Notes: generated from the letters alone by a model not told the origin. 64,000 nucleotides of DNA from Cardinalis cardinalis (GCA_014549065.1 JACDOX010000217.1:817769-881768); one strand, 5' to 3'; positions 23,491 through 35,357 are shown, numbered from the stretch's first letter. Translations and numbers: made by a program.

Positions 23491-24860
23491 AATGATGCTT
23501 GTCTTCTTGTTCAGAGAGAATCAGGGGGCAGTTGTGCTATTCCACCCTGTGGCTAGTAAAGTATAACAACACATGTACATGGTTTTGACTGTCCATCCAG
23601 CTTATTATCTAATACAATGAGCTTGGCATAATAAATGTTGCTGCTGTGATTTATGAAAAGACAAGAACAATCCTCATGGTTTTTGTCTGATCTCACCCAA
23701 ATATGTGGCTCCTTCACCCTTTTTATACTCCAAGCTCCTCTGGAGGAGGAAAAACGCTCTCTTCCTCCAATACCACTGCGCTCCTTCAAACACCCTCTGC
23801 ACTGCCAAGCACAGAACACTATAAAATATCATGTTNTTGTAAGGGGAAAATGCACACACAATGTTGGATCTCACCCATATGGTGAATTTCTCCCAGCAGT
23901 TTCCCTGCAGACAATAAGGGGATGCCTTGCACCACACAGGCTGTGCTGGGCCCAGCACTACNAAAACCCTTCAGGGCAAACACACCCAACACAGGTGACT
24001 CTGGGATGAAGAACAGCAGGTGATCCCATGGAACTGAAACCATGGGGGAATTTTTAAGGCCAGCAGAAGGAGACAGCCCACTCTGGGAAGTGGCCAGGGC
24101 ACCCCTGCTCCCACAATGAAAGCCCTGGGGTCTTCACACCCCCCATTATCTCCATTCCACACTGAGCTGATGGTCTCATTGACTTTGTGACTGTAAACTA
24201 TTCATATGGGAAATGTCAAATCGTAAAACTGCAGGAAATCTTATGAGTGTGGAAGGGAAACGTTGTCCTTCAATGCAGCCTCTTTCTCTTGCTAAAGTCC
24301 AGTCACTTGGACCAGCAGGGAGAGGACCAAGGAGCAAAACCCTCCCTGATTTGTGCTTCAGGTCTGTTATCTGGCTCTGAGCAGCAGATCGAAGAGGGAG
24401 GCTGTGCTCTGTGTTTGCAACTGAAAATGAAACATGATAACATCTCTAGAGTGGAAAATTACAGAGCCTAAGCNCAAGTAAAGCCTGTAGCAGTAAGAAT
24501 TCAGCACCTGACGGAGCCAGGGCTGGGGGCCTTGGGGTGCTGCCTTCATCTCACCACGGCAGGCCTGAGGCTCCTTGTCCCTGAACTCAAACATGGGGGG
24601 TTTAACATATTCCTGCTCAAAACCCGTGCCAGGAGGAAGGGAAGGCACAGTGCACTTGGTGTGCAAAGAGAATAGAAACGCACTAATTTGCCAAAGAAAT
24701 CCATTCAGAAGGGAAGGGGTCATTCTGCCTGGACAGCAGGATGTGCTTCCCCATAACACCCACACCACTCTTCGTGCCACCCACCCACCCACCCTGGAGG
24801 ACGCTGAAAGCTCTTGAGAACACCTGAGCCCCTCGCAGGGACGGCCCCACNGCCTCTTAC

Positions 24861-25555
24861 CTGGGTCATCTTGGCGAGGTCCAGCGAGGGCCGCTCCTCC
24901 TGGACCTCCTCGGGCCTCCTGCGCTTGATGCCCACCTTTTTGTCGTTGAGGACGCAGGGCTGGGAGCGGCTGCGGGCCAGGCCGGCGGCGCGGCGGCCCA
25001 GCTCGGGCGTGGAGGCGGGCGTGCTGCAGGCCGAGGGCGCGCCGTACTCCGAGCACGAGAAGCGCTCGTGCGAGCAGGACAGGGACCTCTGGATGTCCAC
25101 CCTGTCTCCCCCGTGCCCTCCAGCAGCCGATCTCCTGGGCTGCCCGCCGCAGAGCGGGTTGGAGCGGGCGGGCAGGCTGAAGCTGGAGCTCCTCTGCATG
25201 GTGGCGAAGCCGTTGGAGTAGCGCTGCACGCTGCCGCCGCTGTAGCAGCGCCTCTTCTCCACCGGCGTCCACACCTTGGAGCCCAGGGGCCTCCACGAGG
25301 TCCCACAGCCCGACATCTCATCCGAGAAGGACAGAGAGCGGCACTGGCGCTTGCTGGGAGGGGCGGAGGGGTGGCCGTGGGGGTCGCTGAGGCTCAGCTC
25401 CTTGATCAGGTTGGTGACGGAGCAGGTGCCGGCCGTGTCCCTGGGCCAGCGCGAGCCCTCCTCNCCCTTGTCCGACAGGCAGTCCCAGATGCTGGCGCCC
25501 GGCTGCTCGAGCTGGAGTGGACATTTCCTGCTGAGATCTCTCCATCTGTCATTTT
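24861..25555 (-). CDS. FAM53B: FAM53B coding exon 3 (main body of the protein)
   Basis: FAM53B (Simplet in fish) is a nuclear protein reported to promote beta-catenin nuclear localisation and Wnt signalling. This 695-base exon gives residues 42-272 and completes a split Glu codon with exon 2. It opens NDRWRDLSRKCPLQ and holds the family core PSAPPSKRQCRSLSFSDEM (about 103-121), SWRPLGSKVWTPVEKRRCYS, and QRYSNGF. Serine-rich repeats RSLSFS (113), RSSSFS (162) and RSLSCS (197) follow, then RSRSQP (235-240), which fits a mode-1 14-3-3 site. A basic signal KKVGIKRRRPEE (246-257) fits nuclear import. The acceptor is at 25556-25557 and the donor GTAAGA at 24860-24855. One N (25464) leaves one residue unknown. 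The assembled protein is 374 residues, shorter than the roughly 420 I recall for human; the loss lies mainly between RSSSFS and RSLSCS. Confidence 0.97.
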
Positions 25556-25983
25556 CTGGTTCAGAAAGGAGAAAAGAAAGGGGNGAAAAAAACAAAAAAC
25601 AACACACACGCACAGGCATTAGCGTTAATTAATTCTGCGACTCGCTTTCTACGTCCATAAACAAAAAGAGTAGCATATGGGACGTTTTCCAGTACAAATT
25701 AATTAACTCTTGGAATATGGTTTCCTGAGCTGCCAGCAGAGTGGGTTGCGTGGTGTAGATGGAGAGAGAGACAAAGTGACAGTCCCAGCAGGAGCAAAAC
25801 TGCTAGAAGAAGATAAAAACATGCCTCTGAATATTCCAGGTTGCACTAGCTAAGGGGAATTCAGCCGTGCAAAATGTTGTGGCAATTGGTTATCTCTGTG
25901 CTAAATCATGTCTCAGATGTGTGTGGTTTGTCCTGGGCTCCACAACTGACAATTGCCTGAACTTACAGCTGAATTTAAAAAAC

Positions 25984-26405
25984 ATGGAATCACAGAATCG
26001 CTGAGGTTGGAAAAGCCTTCTGGGATCATTGAGTCCAATCATTAACCCAGCACTGCTAAGGCCACCACTAACCCATGTCCCCAGGGGCCACGTCCACATG
26101 GCTTTTAAATCCCTCCAGGGATGGGGACTCCACCACTGCCCAGAGCTGGACAGCACTTTCCATGAAGTTTTCTGTAAAATCCAATCTAAACCTCCCNTGG
26201 TNCAACTTCAGGCAGTTTCCTCTTGTTTTATTACTTTTTTACCTGGAAGGAGATCCCCACCTGGCTGCATCCTCCTGCCAGGGAGTTGTGCAGAGTGAGA
26301 AGGTGCCCCCTGAGCCTCCTTTTCTCCAGGCTGAGCCCCCTCAGCTCCCTCAGCTATTTTTATCAGNCTTATGCTCCAGACCCTTCCCCAGCTTCCCANG
26401 GACAG
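25984..26405 (-). mobile_element. CR1 LINE 3' fragment, antisense, about 420 bp
   Basis: Antisense: 'ggaatcacagaatcgctgag', 'gttggaaaagccttctggga', 'catgtccccaggggccacgt', 'ccctccagggatggggactc', and further CR1 3' sequence through 'tctccaggctgagccccctc'. This is one of the longer copies in the window. Confidence 0.9.
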
Positions 26406-29094
26406 CCACGGTGGAAGAGAAGATTAAGGAGGACGATCTCAGTCCCACACACATCCCACTGACAGCAAAAGAAGAAAGCAAAGCACCCTCAGGGCTGGGC
26501 TGCCCTGCAAAGGATGGGGCTCTTTGCAGATACACCTTCAACGCTCAGCAGGAAAACCATGGCAGGACAACCCCGCCAGCTGCTGCAGTGGAAAAAAGTC
26601 ATCAGCCAACAGCCTCTCCCCAGTGCCTGTTTTTGTCGTTGGCTGCTGCACACAGAGCCCAGCCGTGCTGGAGAACCGTCGCTGCCAAGTTTCACATGAT
26701 TGTATCTAAACCAGGCAATATTTTGGGGGCTTTTTGGGTATTTCCACTCAGGCAACTGAAGGATGAATTAAAAGCCGTGCCCAGCCCGCAGCTGCAGGTA
26801 CCAGCCTGGTAGGGAAGATGCAACGNTGCAGAACACTTCTGACTAAGGTTTCAAGTCAGGAGGTCAGATTTGGGGCCCCTTGCACCATTCTTGGCCAATT
26901 TTCCCATTTCTCCCTTCTCCAGCTGCTGCCATAACAGCTCCAGCCACAAACAGCCTGGCTCTGCCCACAGTAACCGCACAGCATTTCAACTGTTGCTCTC
27001 CTCATTTTAATAAACACAATGAAAAGTGAGAAATCTGCTCTAGACAACTCCATCTATGTTTAGATCTTTATTATTTTTCCTCTGTATTATGCTGCCAGCA
27101 GAGAGATTTCTTGGGTCAGGTCAGCAGACAAAAGAAACAGAAATAGAAGCCGATTTTTCATGGCAAGCTGCCACGATCCTCTGGCCGGAGACTGTACAAA
27201 AGGCCTTGGTGAGGAGGATACGGGACACCTTCCTCTTTCACCCCTGCTTCAGCACAAACAGCTATAAATCTTCCAAACCTGGCAAAGAAAATGGTAAAGG
27301 CACCACTGTCCCCAGCCCCAGCTTGGGGTTATTTGCTTTTGCCCTTGCACAATGTGAGCTGGCACAACCTGGCCCCTCCGAGTCCCCAGCCATCACTGAT
27401 CAGTCCCAAAATACCAGGTAGCCCAGAANATGGGTTTTCAGTGCAAGTAGGAAGCAGGTTGCCCTGAAAAAAATTGAAAATGGAGTAGTCTAAGGGCCAA
27501 GGGTATAATTAAAGAACTCTGGAAAGCCTTAGTGAGGAAAAGCAGCTGGTTTTCTGCTCAGTTTTTAAAGACTAAGAGTCCCATCCTGCGCACGTTGATA
27601 ACGATAATTGCACTGGAGCCATTCATTCTGCTGCAGTTAAACATGTATTAATTTTCTTTAAACTACAAACCTCAGCCTGGTTTACCCCGAGGCAGCAATT
27701 TGTTCCAGGATAAAACCCACCACGAGAGCCCTTGGTCTGCAAGTGAGCTGCCTGGCTGGCAAACTCTCCTTTGCCTATTGGAGGACAAAGTGAGAACCAG
27801 AGCACGCTGTAGGTGCAGCCTGAGGGGCTCTTGCCCTGCTGAAACAGGTCCTTCTTGGCTGTTAGTGTCCNCGGATGAAACAGCATCTTACTTCTGGATT
27901 TTGACTTAGAACTGCAAAAATAAACACTGACACCTCAACAAAACCCAGCTGTTCTCTCACAAAACCTTCACCACATCAAACAAACCCTGGCGATGCTCAT
28001 GGACTGGAGTTACAGCCCAGAATGGGGACATGGGTGCTGTCCTCCATCCTTGAGCTCTGCACTGCCCCACAGAGCACAGGATCCATCCTCTGAGCACCAC
28101 GGCCAGGTTTCCAAAGGCTGAGCTCCAGGAGCAGCCCACGGACACATCAGGCAGCTCAGTGATGGCCCTGGGCATCTTAAATGACTGCTGTGCCCCTCTG
28201 GTGACACAGAGTAGATTTTACTGGCCACTCATAACCACAGAGAAGGGTGTAAAACCAAAACGCTGACACAACTTTAACTACAGCGACACAAATGTGCTGC
28301 TATAATATTTTTACAGTTCCTTTTTATACATAATGCATGATCCTTCTGCTCAAGTTTCCTCTACGTTCTTTTCCCATGAAATAATTTACATTAATACATA
28401 ATTTATTATGGCAACTTGTAAAGCAATTAGAGGTTTCAATCAATTTTTCTTATCCTTTTTGGCAGATAAATTCTGTTTGGAACCTAACCCAAACATTTGT
28501 CTGGGCACAGGTGCACATCCAATTCCCTTTTTTTCCGCGTTGTTCAAGTGGAATTTTGGTCTCACAGTTCCTGTGCACAGGGGAAAAGGCAGCCTGCATT
28601 TTCCACTGCCCCCTGTTTATGTTCAGGAGATAATTTCTAAGTGTGGGACACATTTAATGGTTGTAATTAGCTGATGGCGGTGCCAGGGAGGTTTCCTAGT
28701 GCAGAAATAAGATCAAAATACGATGGGCAGAGCTGTGCTTCAACGGGAAATGAAAACAACAGCCCCAAAATCTGCTCTGGAGAATAAACACACCTGTGGG
28801 CTGTGGGCTCCTTGTGCCAACAGCCTGCATGGGGGGGGGGAAATCCCAAGCTTGACAGTGAAACGTGCCCAGCTCTTCAGTGGGATCCTCTGGAGAGGTG
28901 TGCCTGCTCCAGATACACCTCATCAGAACACCCCCAGAGGCTTTTTCTCTCTGCAGGGTGACTGTGTTTGAATGTGCACCACTGAGGGCCTTTCCAAAAA
29001 NACCCCAAAATCCAGAAAGTCCNGGTTCAGAAAGAGGAGGCTTGCAAGCCTGGCAGGTGCTTTCAGGAGGCTTTCAAGGGCCATCACCCCCATG

Positions 29095-29158
29095 AAGGGG
29101 TTCAAGGTTGGAGTTGATGATCTTGGAGGTCTTTTCCAACCTTCATGATTCCATGAGC
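29095..29158 (+). mobile_element. Short CR1 3' end
   Basis: 'gttggagttgatgatcttgg', 'aggtcttttccaacctt' and 'catgattccatg' form the sense CR1 terminus. Confidence 0.8.
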
Positions 29159-29659
29159 TGGCTNTTCTCCTGGTTTCTTGGCTCTCCTCTGTCACCCAAG
29201 GATGGTGAAAAGCCACTTCCNAGAAAGAGCTGTGCAACAGTGAGCCCAAGGCTGCAGCCCTGCCCTGGCATGCTGGGGATGATGGTGCTGCCAAACGTGG
29301 TGGAGGAGTGATGTGAGAGTGCCAAAGGACAGGCAAACTGACCTGAGTGCCCCATCCCTCACCCTGCTGTGCTGCAGCACCCTAGGAGGACAAACTCTGA
29401 GAGCCCTCCAAGGGANAATGGAAATGATGGCTGCTTTGAGAAGAGCACTTCCCAGAGGATGAGTGCAGGAGCTGTCCCAGTGGCTCAAAGCCATCCTCCT
29501 CCTCCTCCTGCCTTTTACANTCATGGGATCCTGCATGCACAAGCACCTTGTCACTGCCTCAATAAAACCCTGCCTGCAGCTTCCCTCAGAGATAATTTCT
29601 TGCTTACACAGAAGAAGGAGATCCCGGCTGTCAGCACACACCTCCTGAGCTTCTCTTAC

Positions 29660-29785
29660 TGGGCCAGGTTGGACAGGGCTTGGAGCAGCCTGGGACAGTG
29701 GAAGGTGGCCCTGCCATGGCCAGAGGTGGAGTGAGATCATCTTTAATGTCCCTTCCAATTCAAACCATGCTGGGATTCTGTTACT
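29660..29785 (+). mobile_element. CR1 LINE 3' fragment
   Basis: Sense tail: 'gggccaggttggacagggct', 'tggagcagcctgggacagtg', 'gaaggtggccctgccatggc', ending 'ctgggattctgtta'. It is the left arm of an inverted pair with the next CR1 copy. Confidence 0.9.
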
Positions 29786-29837
29786 TTTGACTTCCTGTAC
29801 TGGAATTTTTCTGTCTTTGGGTGGATAGCAAAAGGCA

Positions 29838-29965
29838 TGGCCAGGGACACCTTCCACTATCCCCNGTTGCTCCAAGCCCCATCCAACCTGATTTTGAACA
29901 TTTCCAGGGATGGGNCATCCACAGCTGCTCTGGCAGCCTGTGCTAGGCCTTCACCACCCTAATGC
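29838..29965 (-). mobile_element. CR1 LINE 3' fragment, antisense
   Basis: Antisense: 'catggccagggacaccttcc', then 'gttgctccaagccccatcca', 'cctgattttgaacatttcca' and 'acagctgctctggcagcct'. It is the right arm of the inverted CR1 pair. Confidence 0.88.
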
Positions 29966-32046
29966 CACAATTTTCCAATATTCCACCTTTTTCTAGCACA
30001 GATATTTTCACTGGGGACCTGACTCAGGGACTGCTGAGGAAGAAAAAGGGAAAAAAAGGAAGAGAAGAAAACCAAACCAGTAAACTATCCTTCAACAGGA
30101 CAATTCTCACACTCCTGGGTGTTTCAAGGACCTATCAAGGAGAAGGGAAAGCAGTAGTTGTTGAATTTATAGTTTTAGGCATTTCACCTTTAATCTTCCT
30201 CCAGGCAAAGGGCTACATAGAGATAAAACCCAATCTTTTTAGTAATATTATCATTTCACTGGCAGAAATATTTCTCACAAATCTAAAAGCCAAAAGATTA
30301 TTTAGGTCAACCTGAGAATTGAACCTAACCATGCATCATCCAATATATCAAGTCTTTAAGAATGTTTACTCAATACACTGAGTTTGGTTACCATCTATAA
30401 TCCATTTTCAGATTCTTGCAGTGTTTAGTACCTTACAAGAAAAGCTCCAGGGTTTGGATGATGTTCTGCCTAGCAGAAACTGAGCCTTCTTCTCCCGTGC
30501 CAGCCCGTTAAATAAACTGCCTTCCTGCCCAAAGCTGCCCTCGCCCCAAAGGTATCAGAAAGATTATTTTCTAAGATTCTCTTTTGTCTAAAACCCCAAA
30601 AAAATCAGCCAACTTCCCTCCAAACCTCCCACAAAGACTGTGAGTCTTTGCCTCATGCTGTCTGTGCTACCTGTCCAAACTTCACTGTGTTTATTCATCT
30701 CAGTGCTTTCCACTGACAGGGACTTGGCTCTTTGAACTAAAATATTCCCCAAGTTTTGCATTTTGATAGTAACTTATTTAAAAAGTCAATCAAGTTTTCA
30801 TCCTGGATTAGTCTGTGATTGTGGCCTGCATTTGGGGACATCAAGAAGAACTCTCAGGGAAAATAACTAAAATGAAAGCCAAGCCAAGCAATGCCCTCAC
30901 AGGAGGGAAGGACGGGCTCCTCTTGACTGGGCATGACAGGGACCACAGCAGGGCAAGCTGAGGTCAAGGAGGTGACATCCAGTTCTCTCAGAAGGAGGAT
31001 AATTTGGCAGAAGGCTCTGTAAAAGCTCTTAAAGACAGGCTGCTCCTCAATTAGGCAGAGACTCTGAGTATCTGCTGAAGAGCCTGCCAGTGCCACAGTG
31101 CAAGACAAAACCATCTGATTTGGGTTCTTTGTTCCTCACTCATGTTTGAAAGGCAGGGGAGTGGGAAGGGGCTGTCTCTATCCCTTCTTGACTTTGATTT
31201 TCATCTGAAAAACCCCACAAATGCTGTCCATCTCCCCAGACTGCCANTGGCTGGAGCTATCAGAGAGCTTGGGGGACATGTCCTGTCAGTGCATGTGCTC
31301 TCATTAGCACTAATGAGAGCTGTGTCCATGAGCAACAGGGGCAGCCTCTTTGTCTGTGGAGGACTGGCTCTCACAGCAAGGAGCTTGGCTCAAACTTGAC
31401 CTACAATTTTAATTGGGTTTTGAGGCCTGGCCCAGGGATTGGCTCCCTGCTAGGAGGGCCAAAGAGAACAGCACAGCAGCACATCCTCTGGCACTACCAG
31501 TGTTTCAGGATCACCAGCCAAGGCACCAAGCCTCCGTCCATTTTGGTGGCTGTTCAGCATAAAAACTGATAGCAAACTCTGACATAAAAGGTGTCAAACA
31601 TATTATATCATGGTTCCTGTCAACAGCAAAAATGAGACATTTTCCTNATTGTTTGAGGCCTGTCCAAGCACTTTGTGCCAGGTGGTAGAACATCTCAGTG
31701 ATAATGCTGTTATTTATTGCTTGCATCATGCAAACAGTCAAGAACCAGAGTCTTGGGCTGGATACTCAAACACAGCCTCAGACCCCAAATGTTTATAGTG
31801 TCAGCTGTAAGAGTAGCTCTAAAAACAAGCAGATGTATCAAAGGGGAGGGGAAAGGTGATAAGCACTTCACTCAGCAATGGTAGCAGGGCACAACAACGG
31901 CCTCTGGGGAGGAGAGGGGCACAGGTGTGGTGGGGTGGGCTGCAGGGCAGTGGCTTTGGAGACATCCAAAAGTCAGGACATGTTCCCACCCATCACTGTG
32001 AGGAAGCAGGAGCAGAGCAAACACAGAGAGAAGTTCCTGTACTTAC

Positions 32047-32098
32047 CCATCACGCCACAGGAGAAGAGGGTAGGTCCTTGACTCATCTTTGGAGTGTG
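32047..32098 (-). CDS. FAM53B: FAM53B coding exon 2 (52 bases)
   Basis: A tiny exon too short to stand out by length. On the - strand it sits between TTTGCAG (AG at plus 32099-32100) and GTAAGT (plus 32046-32041). It encodes HTPKMSQGPTLFSCGVM plus the first base of the next codon. From memory the human N-terminal region reads very similarly (LHTPKK-MSQGPTLFSCG-ME), so the match is specific despite its size. Phase agrees with both neighbours. It encodes residues 24-40 and one base of residue 41. Confidence 0.93.
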
Positions 32099-33019
32099 CT
32101 GCAAACAACCAGAAAAACTATTCACTTCTCACAGACCCAACCTGGGCACCAAACATCAGCCTGCCTCCAGCCTGGACAAAGCCTTCCATGGCCCTGTTCC
32201 AGCAGGGACCAGGGGACAGACCCAGCCACCTTTCCTCAAGGANATCAACTTTGATTAAACTCTGTGCAGAGTCCCTGACAAGGCCTCAGCTTGCAGATCA
32301 AGGGTCCTGCAGCCAGCCCTTACCTCAGGGAAGAGCTGCAGTGGGGTCCCAAAACTCTGGAGAAACTGAAATGGGAGCTGCAATTCAGTGGTAATCCTGG
32401 ATTGGGCAAGAAAGGAGCAAAAGTGGTATCTTGAACCTCGTCCAAGCCCATCAGGGCCTCCCCACCTAGGTACAAAGCAGCTATTTAGCTTTTTCAAGCA
32501 TTTAATGTGTTTCTAAGGCAAGGTATCCTCACCTCAGCACTTCTGGGGAGTCTGCACTCAGGTTGTGCTGATTTGCACTAAAAATAGGGGGAAATGCCAC
32601 TGCATGGGTACAAAATAATCCTGGTTGCTTTTCACACTCTTTTTTTTNCCCCAAGAATTTTCCTCTTGACAGCATAAGAGACACCATCAGACTTCTAAAA
32701 ATGAGCATGGATGGGTTCACATGTAATAAATCAATATGTTACCCACAGCTGCATGCCATTTCAGCTATGCCTGCAAAAACACACTTTCATACTAATTGTT
32801 CCTTTATTATCCCTAAAAATATCCATATTCTGGCTTCTGAAGTGTCTATCCTGGCAACACCATCCCATCTGACTGGGGCTTTACATCATCTGAGGGAAGC
32901 ACCAGCACAGCCCCCACGTCCATCTGCACTGCCATAATTGTGTTTTATCTGGCATGAGGCCACNGCACTCACACCTTCCCTCCTGATCCACGTTTCACAC
33001 ACTGCCTGCTCACATAACT

Positions 33020-33182
33020 GTGGAATCTCACAATGGTTTGGGTTGGAAAGGACCTTAAAGACATCCAGCTCCACCTGGAAAGGGACACCTTCCATGTGTC
33101 CAGGTTGCTCCAAGCCCCATCCAGCCTGGCCTTAGGCACTGTCAGGGATGGAACAGCCAAGGCTTCTCTGTGCCAGAATCTC
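33020..33182 (-). mobile_element. CR1 LINE 3' fragment, antisense
   Basis: Antisense: 'acaatggtttgggttggaaa', 'ggaccttaaagacatccagc', 'caccttccatgtgtccaggt' and 'tgctccaagccccatccagc'. Confidence 0.9.
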
Positions 33183-33206
33183 CAGGGCATCATCAGGACT
33201 GGAGAT

Positions 33207-33207
33207 A

Positions 33208-33265
<58 letters not shown>
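33207..33265. repeat. (TAA)n microsatellite
   Basis: About 19 uninterrupted TAA units just after an antisense CR1 copy. The apparent poly-Ile and poly-Tyr open frames here come only from this repeat. Confidence 0.97.
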
Positions 33266-33266
<1 letters not shown>

Positions 33267-35125
33267 TACCAAATGATGGCACCTGAGCAATGCTGGAAAT
33301 ACTGAGTGTAGAGGGGTAGTGAGGCGTAAAACAACTACAGGGGGTGGATGTGGAGAAGGTAAATAAGGGTCAGTCACCTCTGGGGCATGTGCCACTCTTC
33401 TGGGTGAAGTGAGGANCTCTCCATCTGTCAAGCCCCACCTTATGATCCCTCAGCAGAGTTAATCAGGAGGCAGAGAGGACAGGCAGCTGTCTCCAGGGAG
33501 CAGCCAAAGTGGAGCAGAGATGGGAGTGGGACAAGCCCCAGAGAAGGCAGGGGCTGCTGTGCCAGTGCACATCTGTGTGCCAGCCCCAGAGAGCAGGCAC
33601 TGCCTGCAAGGCAGGAGGGACAGGAGCCTGACATATGTCCCCTATCGAGGATAATTACCATTTTGTAAGAATTTTCATACCAAATTGGGAGCTGAACCAA
33701 AGGAGCCCACTGGCTGTTGGCAGGAGACACTGCCCCAGTGCTCAGACATTTATTTCCTTTGGGTTTCACNTTTTGGCCTTCCCCATGAAGTCAACAGAAA
33801 AATTCTTGCTTTCTTCAGTGGATCAGCCTTCTTGTGATTGTCTGCCCCAGTTTAACAATCCAGGCAACCCAGCAATTCCCCTTGTGTACCCAGGACTGTC
33901 CCTGAGCCCCTGACCCAGCCCCAGAGCTTGGGAAGCACTGGGCAAACACACGAGGGCAAAGTTTTGTGTTACAGCCCTACACCTCTAGCACCAGACACCC
34001 CGAGCACCCAGCCCTCCTCTGAGTGGAAGAAATTGCTCTCATCTGCCTCTCTGCAGCCAGTTCCCCTTCACCTGCCCCTCACACTGCCCAGGCACAGCTT
34101 GGTGTGTTCATTGAAAGTTCAGGCTTCCCCCTTCCCACCCTGAGCAGCAGCCATGGGAGGTGCTGCCTTCCCAGCAGGAGCTAACACTACAGCAAGGGTA
34201 TTTTTCAATGTATCAATACCCTTCCCAAATCTCACCCTTTTAAGGCAGTATTTTCCACTGCCTCTGGCTTGCTCACCTTCTCCTCTGCCTTTCCCTGCCA
34301 GGGCAGCCTGCCTTCACCCCAGCACAGTGTGCTCTCTGCCTGGGGAGCCCAGCTGGACACTCTGGCATCCTCAGCAAACTCAGGCATTTCTATTTCTTTT
34401 ATGTTCAGAATGCCCATTTATGGCTCATCCTGCCAGATGCTTCCTGCACACCCTTATCTGAGACTCTCAGAGCCTTTGGTCCAGCTTCTCCTCACACCAT
34501 GCCCATCTCTCCAGGAGAACAGGGGGGCAAATGGCCACAACCAGCCTTGCTCTGATGGCTCTCCATGTCCCTGCACCTCCTGGTTTGCTCTGACCCTGCC
34601 TCCAGCCATGCTGCCCCTTATTTTCCCCTACCACAGGTACACTCAGCCCTCACAGCATCCTTCAGTTTGTTTGCCACCCCTCATTTGTTTTCTTTGTTGT
34701 TGCCTGCTCGTTCAGCATGGTGGATTTGCACCTCTCCAGGCTCCCAGAGAAATTAGCTGCCACAGCACTGCCCTTCACCATCTCCCACTTAATCCTGCTT
34801 CCCACTTGCTCATCCTCCTATTAATGATCAGCATCTGTTCGCTGTCGGTGAAGCAGCTTCTCACCTGTGTTATTCACAGCATTGATTCGATTTTTTTGTG
34901 CTGTTTATCCCCTTTGGTGCTTACTGAAATCCACATATGCAAAAGCCACAGCACTCCAATCATTTACTAATCACCTGCTCCTTGGATATTAATGCAGCTT
35001 TGTAGAAATCAGCNCTACAAACCACCTAAAGATCCATCCCTGCAGGAAAGAAAACCCTTATTACAAAGCTACAGCCCAGTTCTTGGCAGTGAAAGAGTTC
35101 TGAGCAGAGATTTCACAAAGCTTAC

Positions 35126-35194
35126 CAGCTCAGTCCTGCATGTTACGGAGTCAGCACCTTTGTTTTCCCGAGTTTTGGTTAAGATCATCACCAT
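35126..35194 (-). CDS. FAM53B: FAM53B coding exon 1 (start codon)
   Basis: The first coding exon encodes MVMILTKTRENKGADSVTCR then TEL, 23 residues in phase 0, ending CTG then GTAAGC. The start sits in ACCATGG, a strong initiation context, and MVMILTKT with GADS fits the FAM53B N-terminus I recall. The in-frame ATG two codons later could also be used. The exon extends into a 5'UTR segment upstream, which carries two short upstream open frames. The first of these ends before the start and the second overlaps it out of frame. Confidence 0.93.
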
Positions 35195-35357
35195 GGTAAT
35201 GCAGTCCTGCCTCCGAGTCCATCAGGGTCCAGGCAAAGGCTGCTGGCAGCTGGGGGCTGGCAAAGCTCCTCTGTCAGTCCATGATCCCCCCNGAGAGGCT
35301 GGGCCCTGCCAGCTCCTCAGGGATGTGCAGGGACAGCCTCNGGGTGGGGAAAGCTCC
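35195..35357 (-). other. FAM53B: FAM53B 5'UTR segment with upstream ATGs
   Basis: On the - strand a long pyrimidine tract and TTTGTGCAG (AG at plus 35358-35359) precede this region, making 35357 the likely exon start. A weaker CAG acceptor lies at about 35205. Two upstream ATGs lie inside: one at 35282-35280 followed after one codon by TGA, and one at 35222-35220 opening a 23-codon frame that ends at 35151, inside the FAM53B coding sequence. Confidence 0.65.

Larger units (their letters stand above)
10563..24860 (-). other. FAM53B: FAM53B intron between coding exons 3 and 4
   Basis: A 14.3-kb intron bounded by GTAAGA (donor at plus 24859-24860) and CAG. No further exon was recognised. It contains CR1 copies, an AC microsatellite, 76-bp and 80-bp tandem duplications, a 10-bp minisatellite and an AT-rich, G-poor block, listed separately. 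Confidence 0.9.
25556..32046 (-). other. FAM53B: FAM53B intron between coding exons 2 and 3
   Basis: A 6.5-kb intron. Its phase (after codon base 1) agrees on both sides: G at the end of exon 2 plus AA at the start of exon 3 makes Glu. It contains several CR1 fragments. 28260-28480 is an AT-rich, repeat-free stretch that might be conserved non-coding DNA, but nothing in the sequence alone proves it. Confidence 0.9.
32099..35125 (-). other. FAM53B: FAM53B intron between coding exons 1 and 2
   Basis: A 3.0-kb phase-0 intron from GTAAGC (plus 35125-35120) to TTTGCAG. It contains one CR1 copy and a TAA microsatellite; no other exon was recognised. Confidence 0.9.

Noticed and set aside
24367..25321. 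Long - strand frames of 151 and about 309 codons overlapping FAM53B exon 3
   Set aside because: They are out-of-frame shadows of the FAM53B exon; only the frame with KRQCRSLSFSDEM and the KRRRPEE signal matches the family.
32535..32560. Possible - strand micro-exon near a GTGAGG donor
   Set aside because: FAM53B coding exons join in phase without it and the acceptor is poor.
33033..33431. Frames with long poly-Ile or poly-Tyr runs
   Set aside because: These come from the TAA microsatellite and the adjacent CR1 copy.
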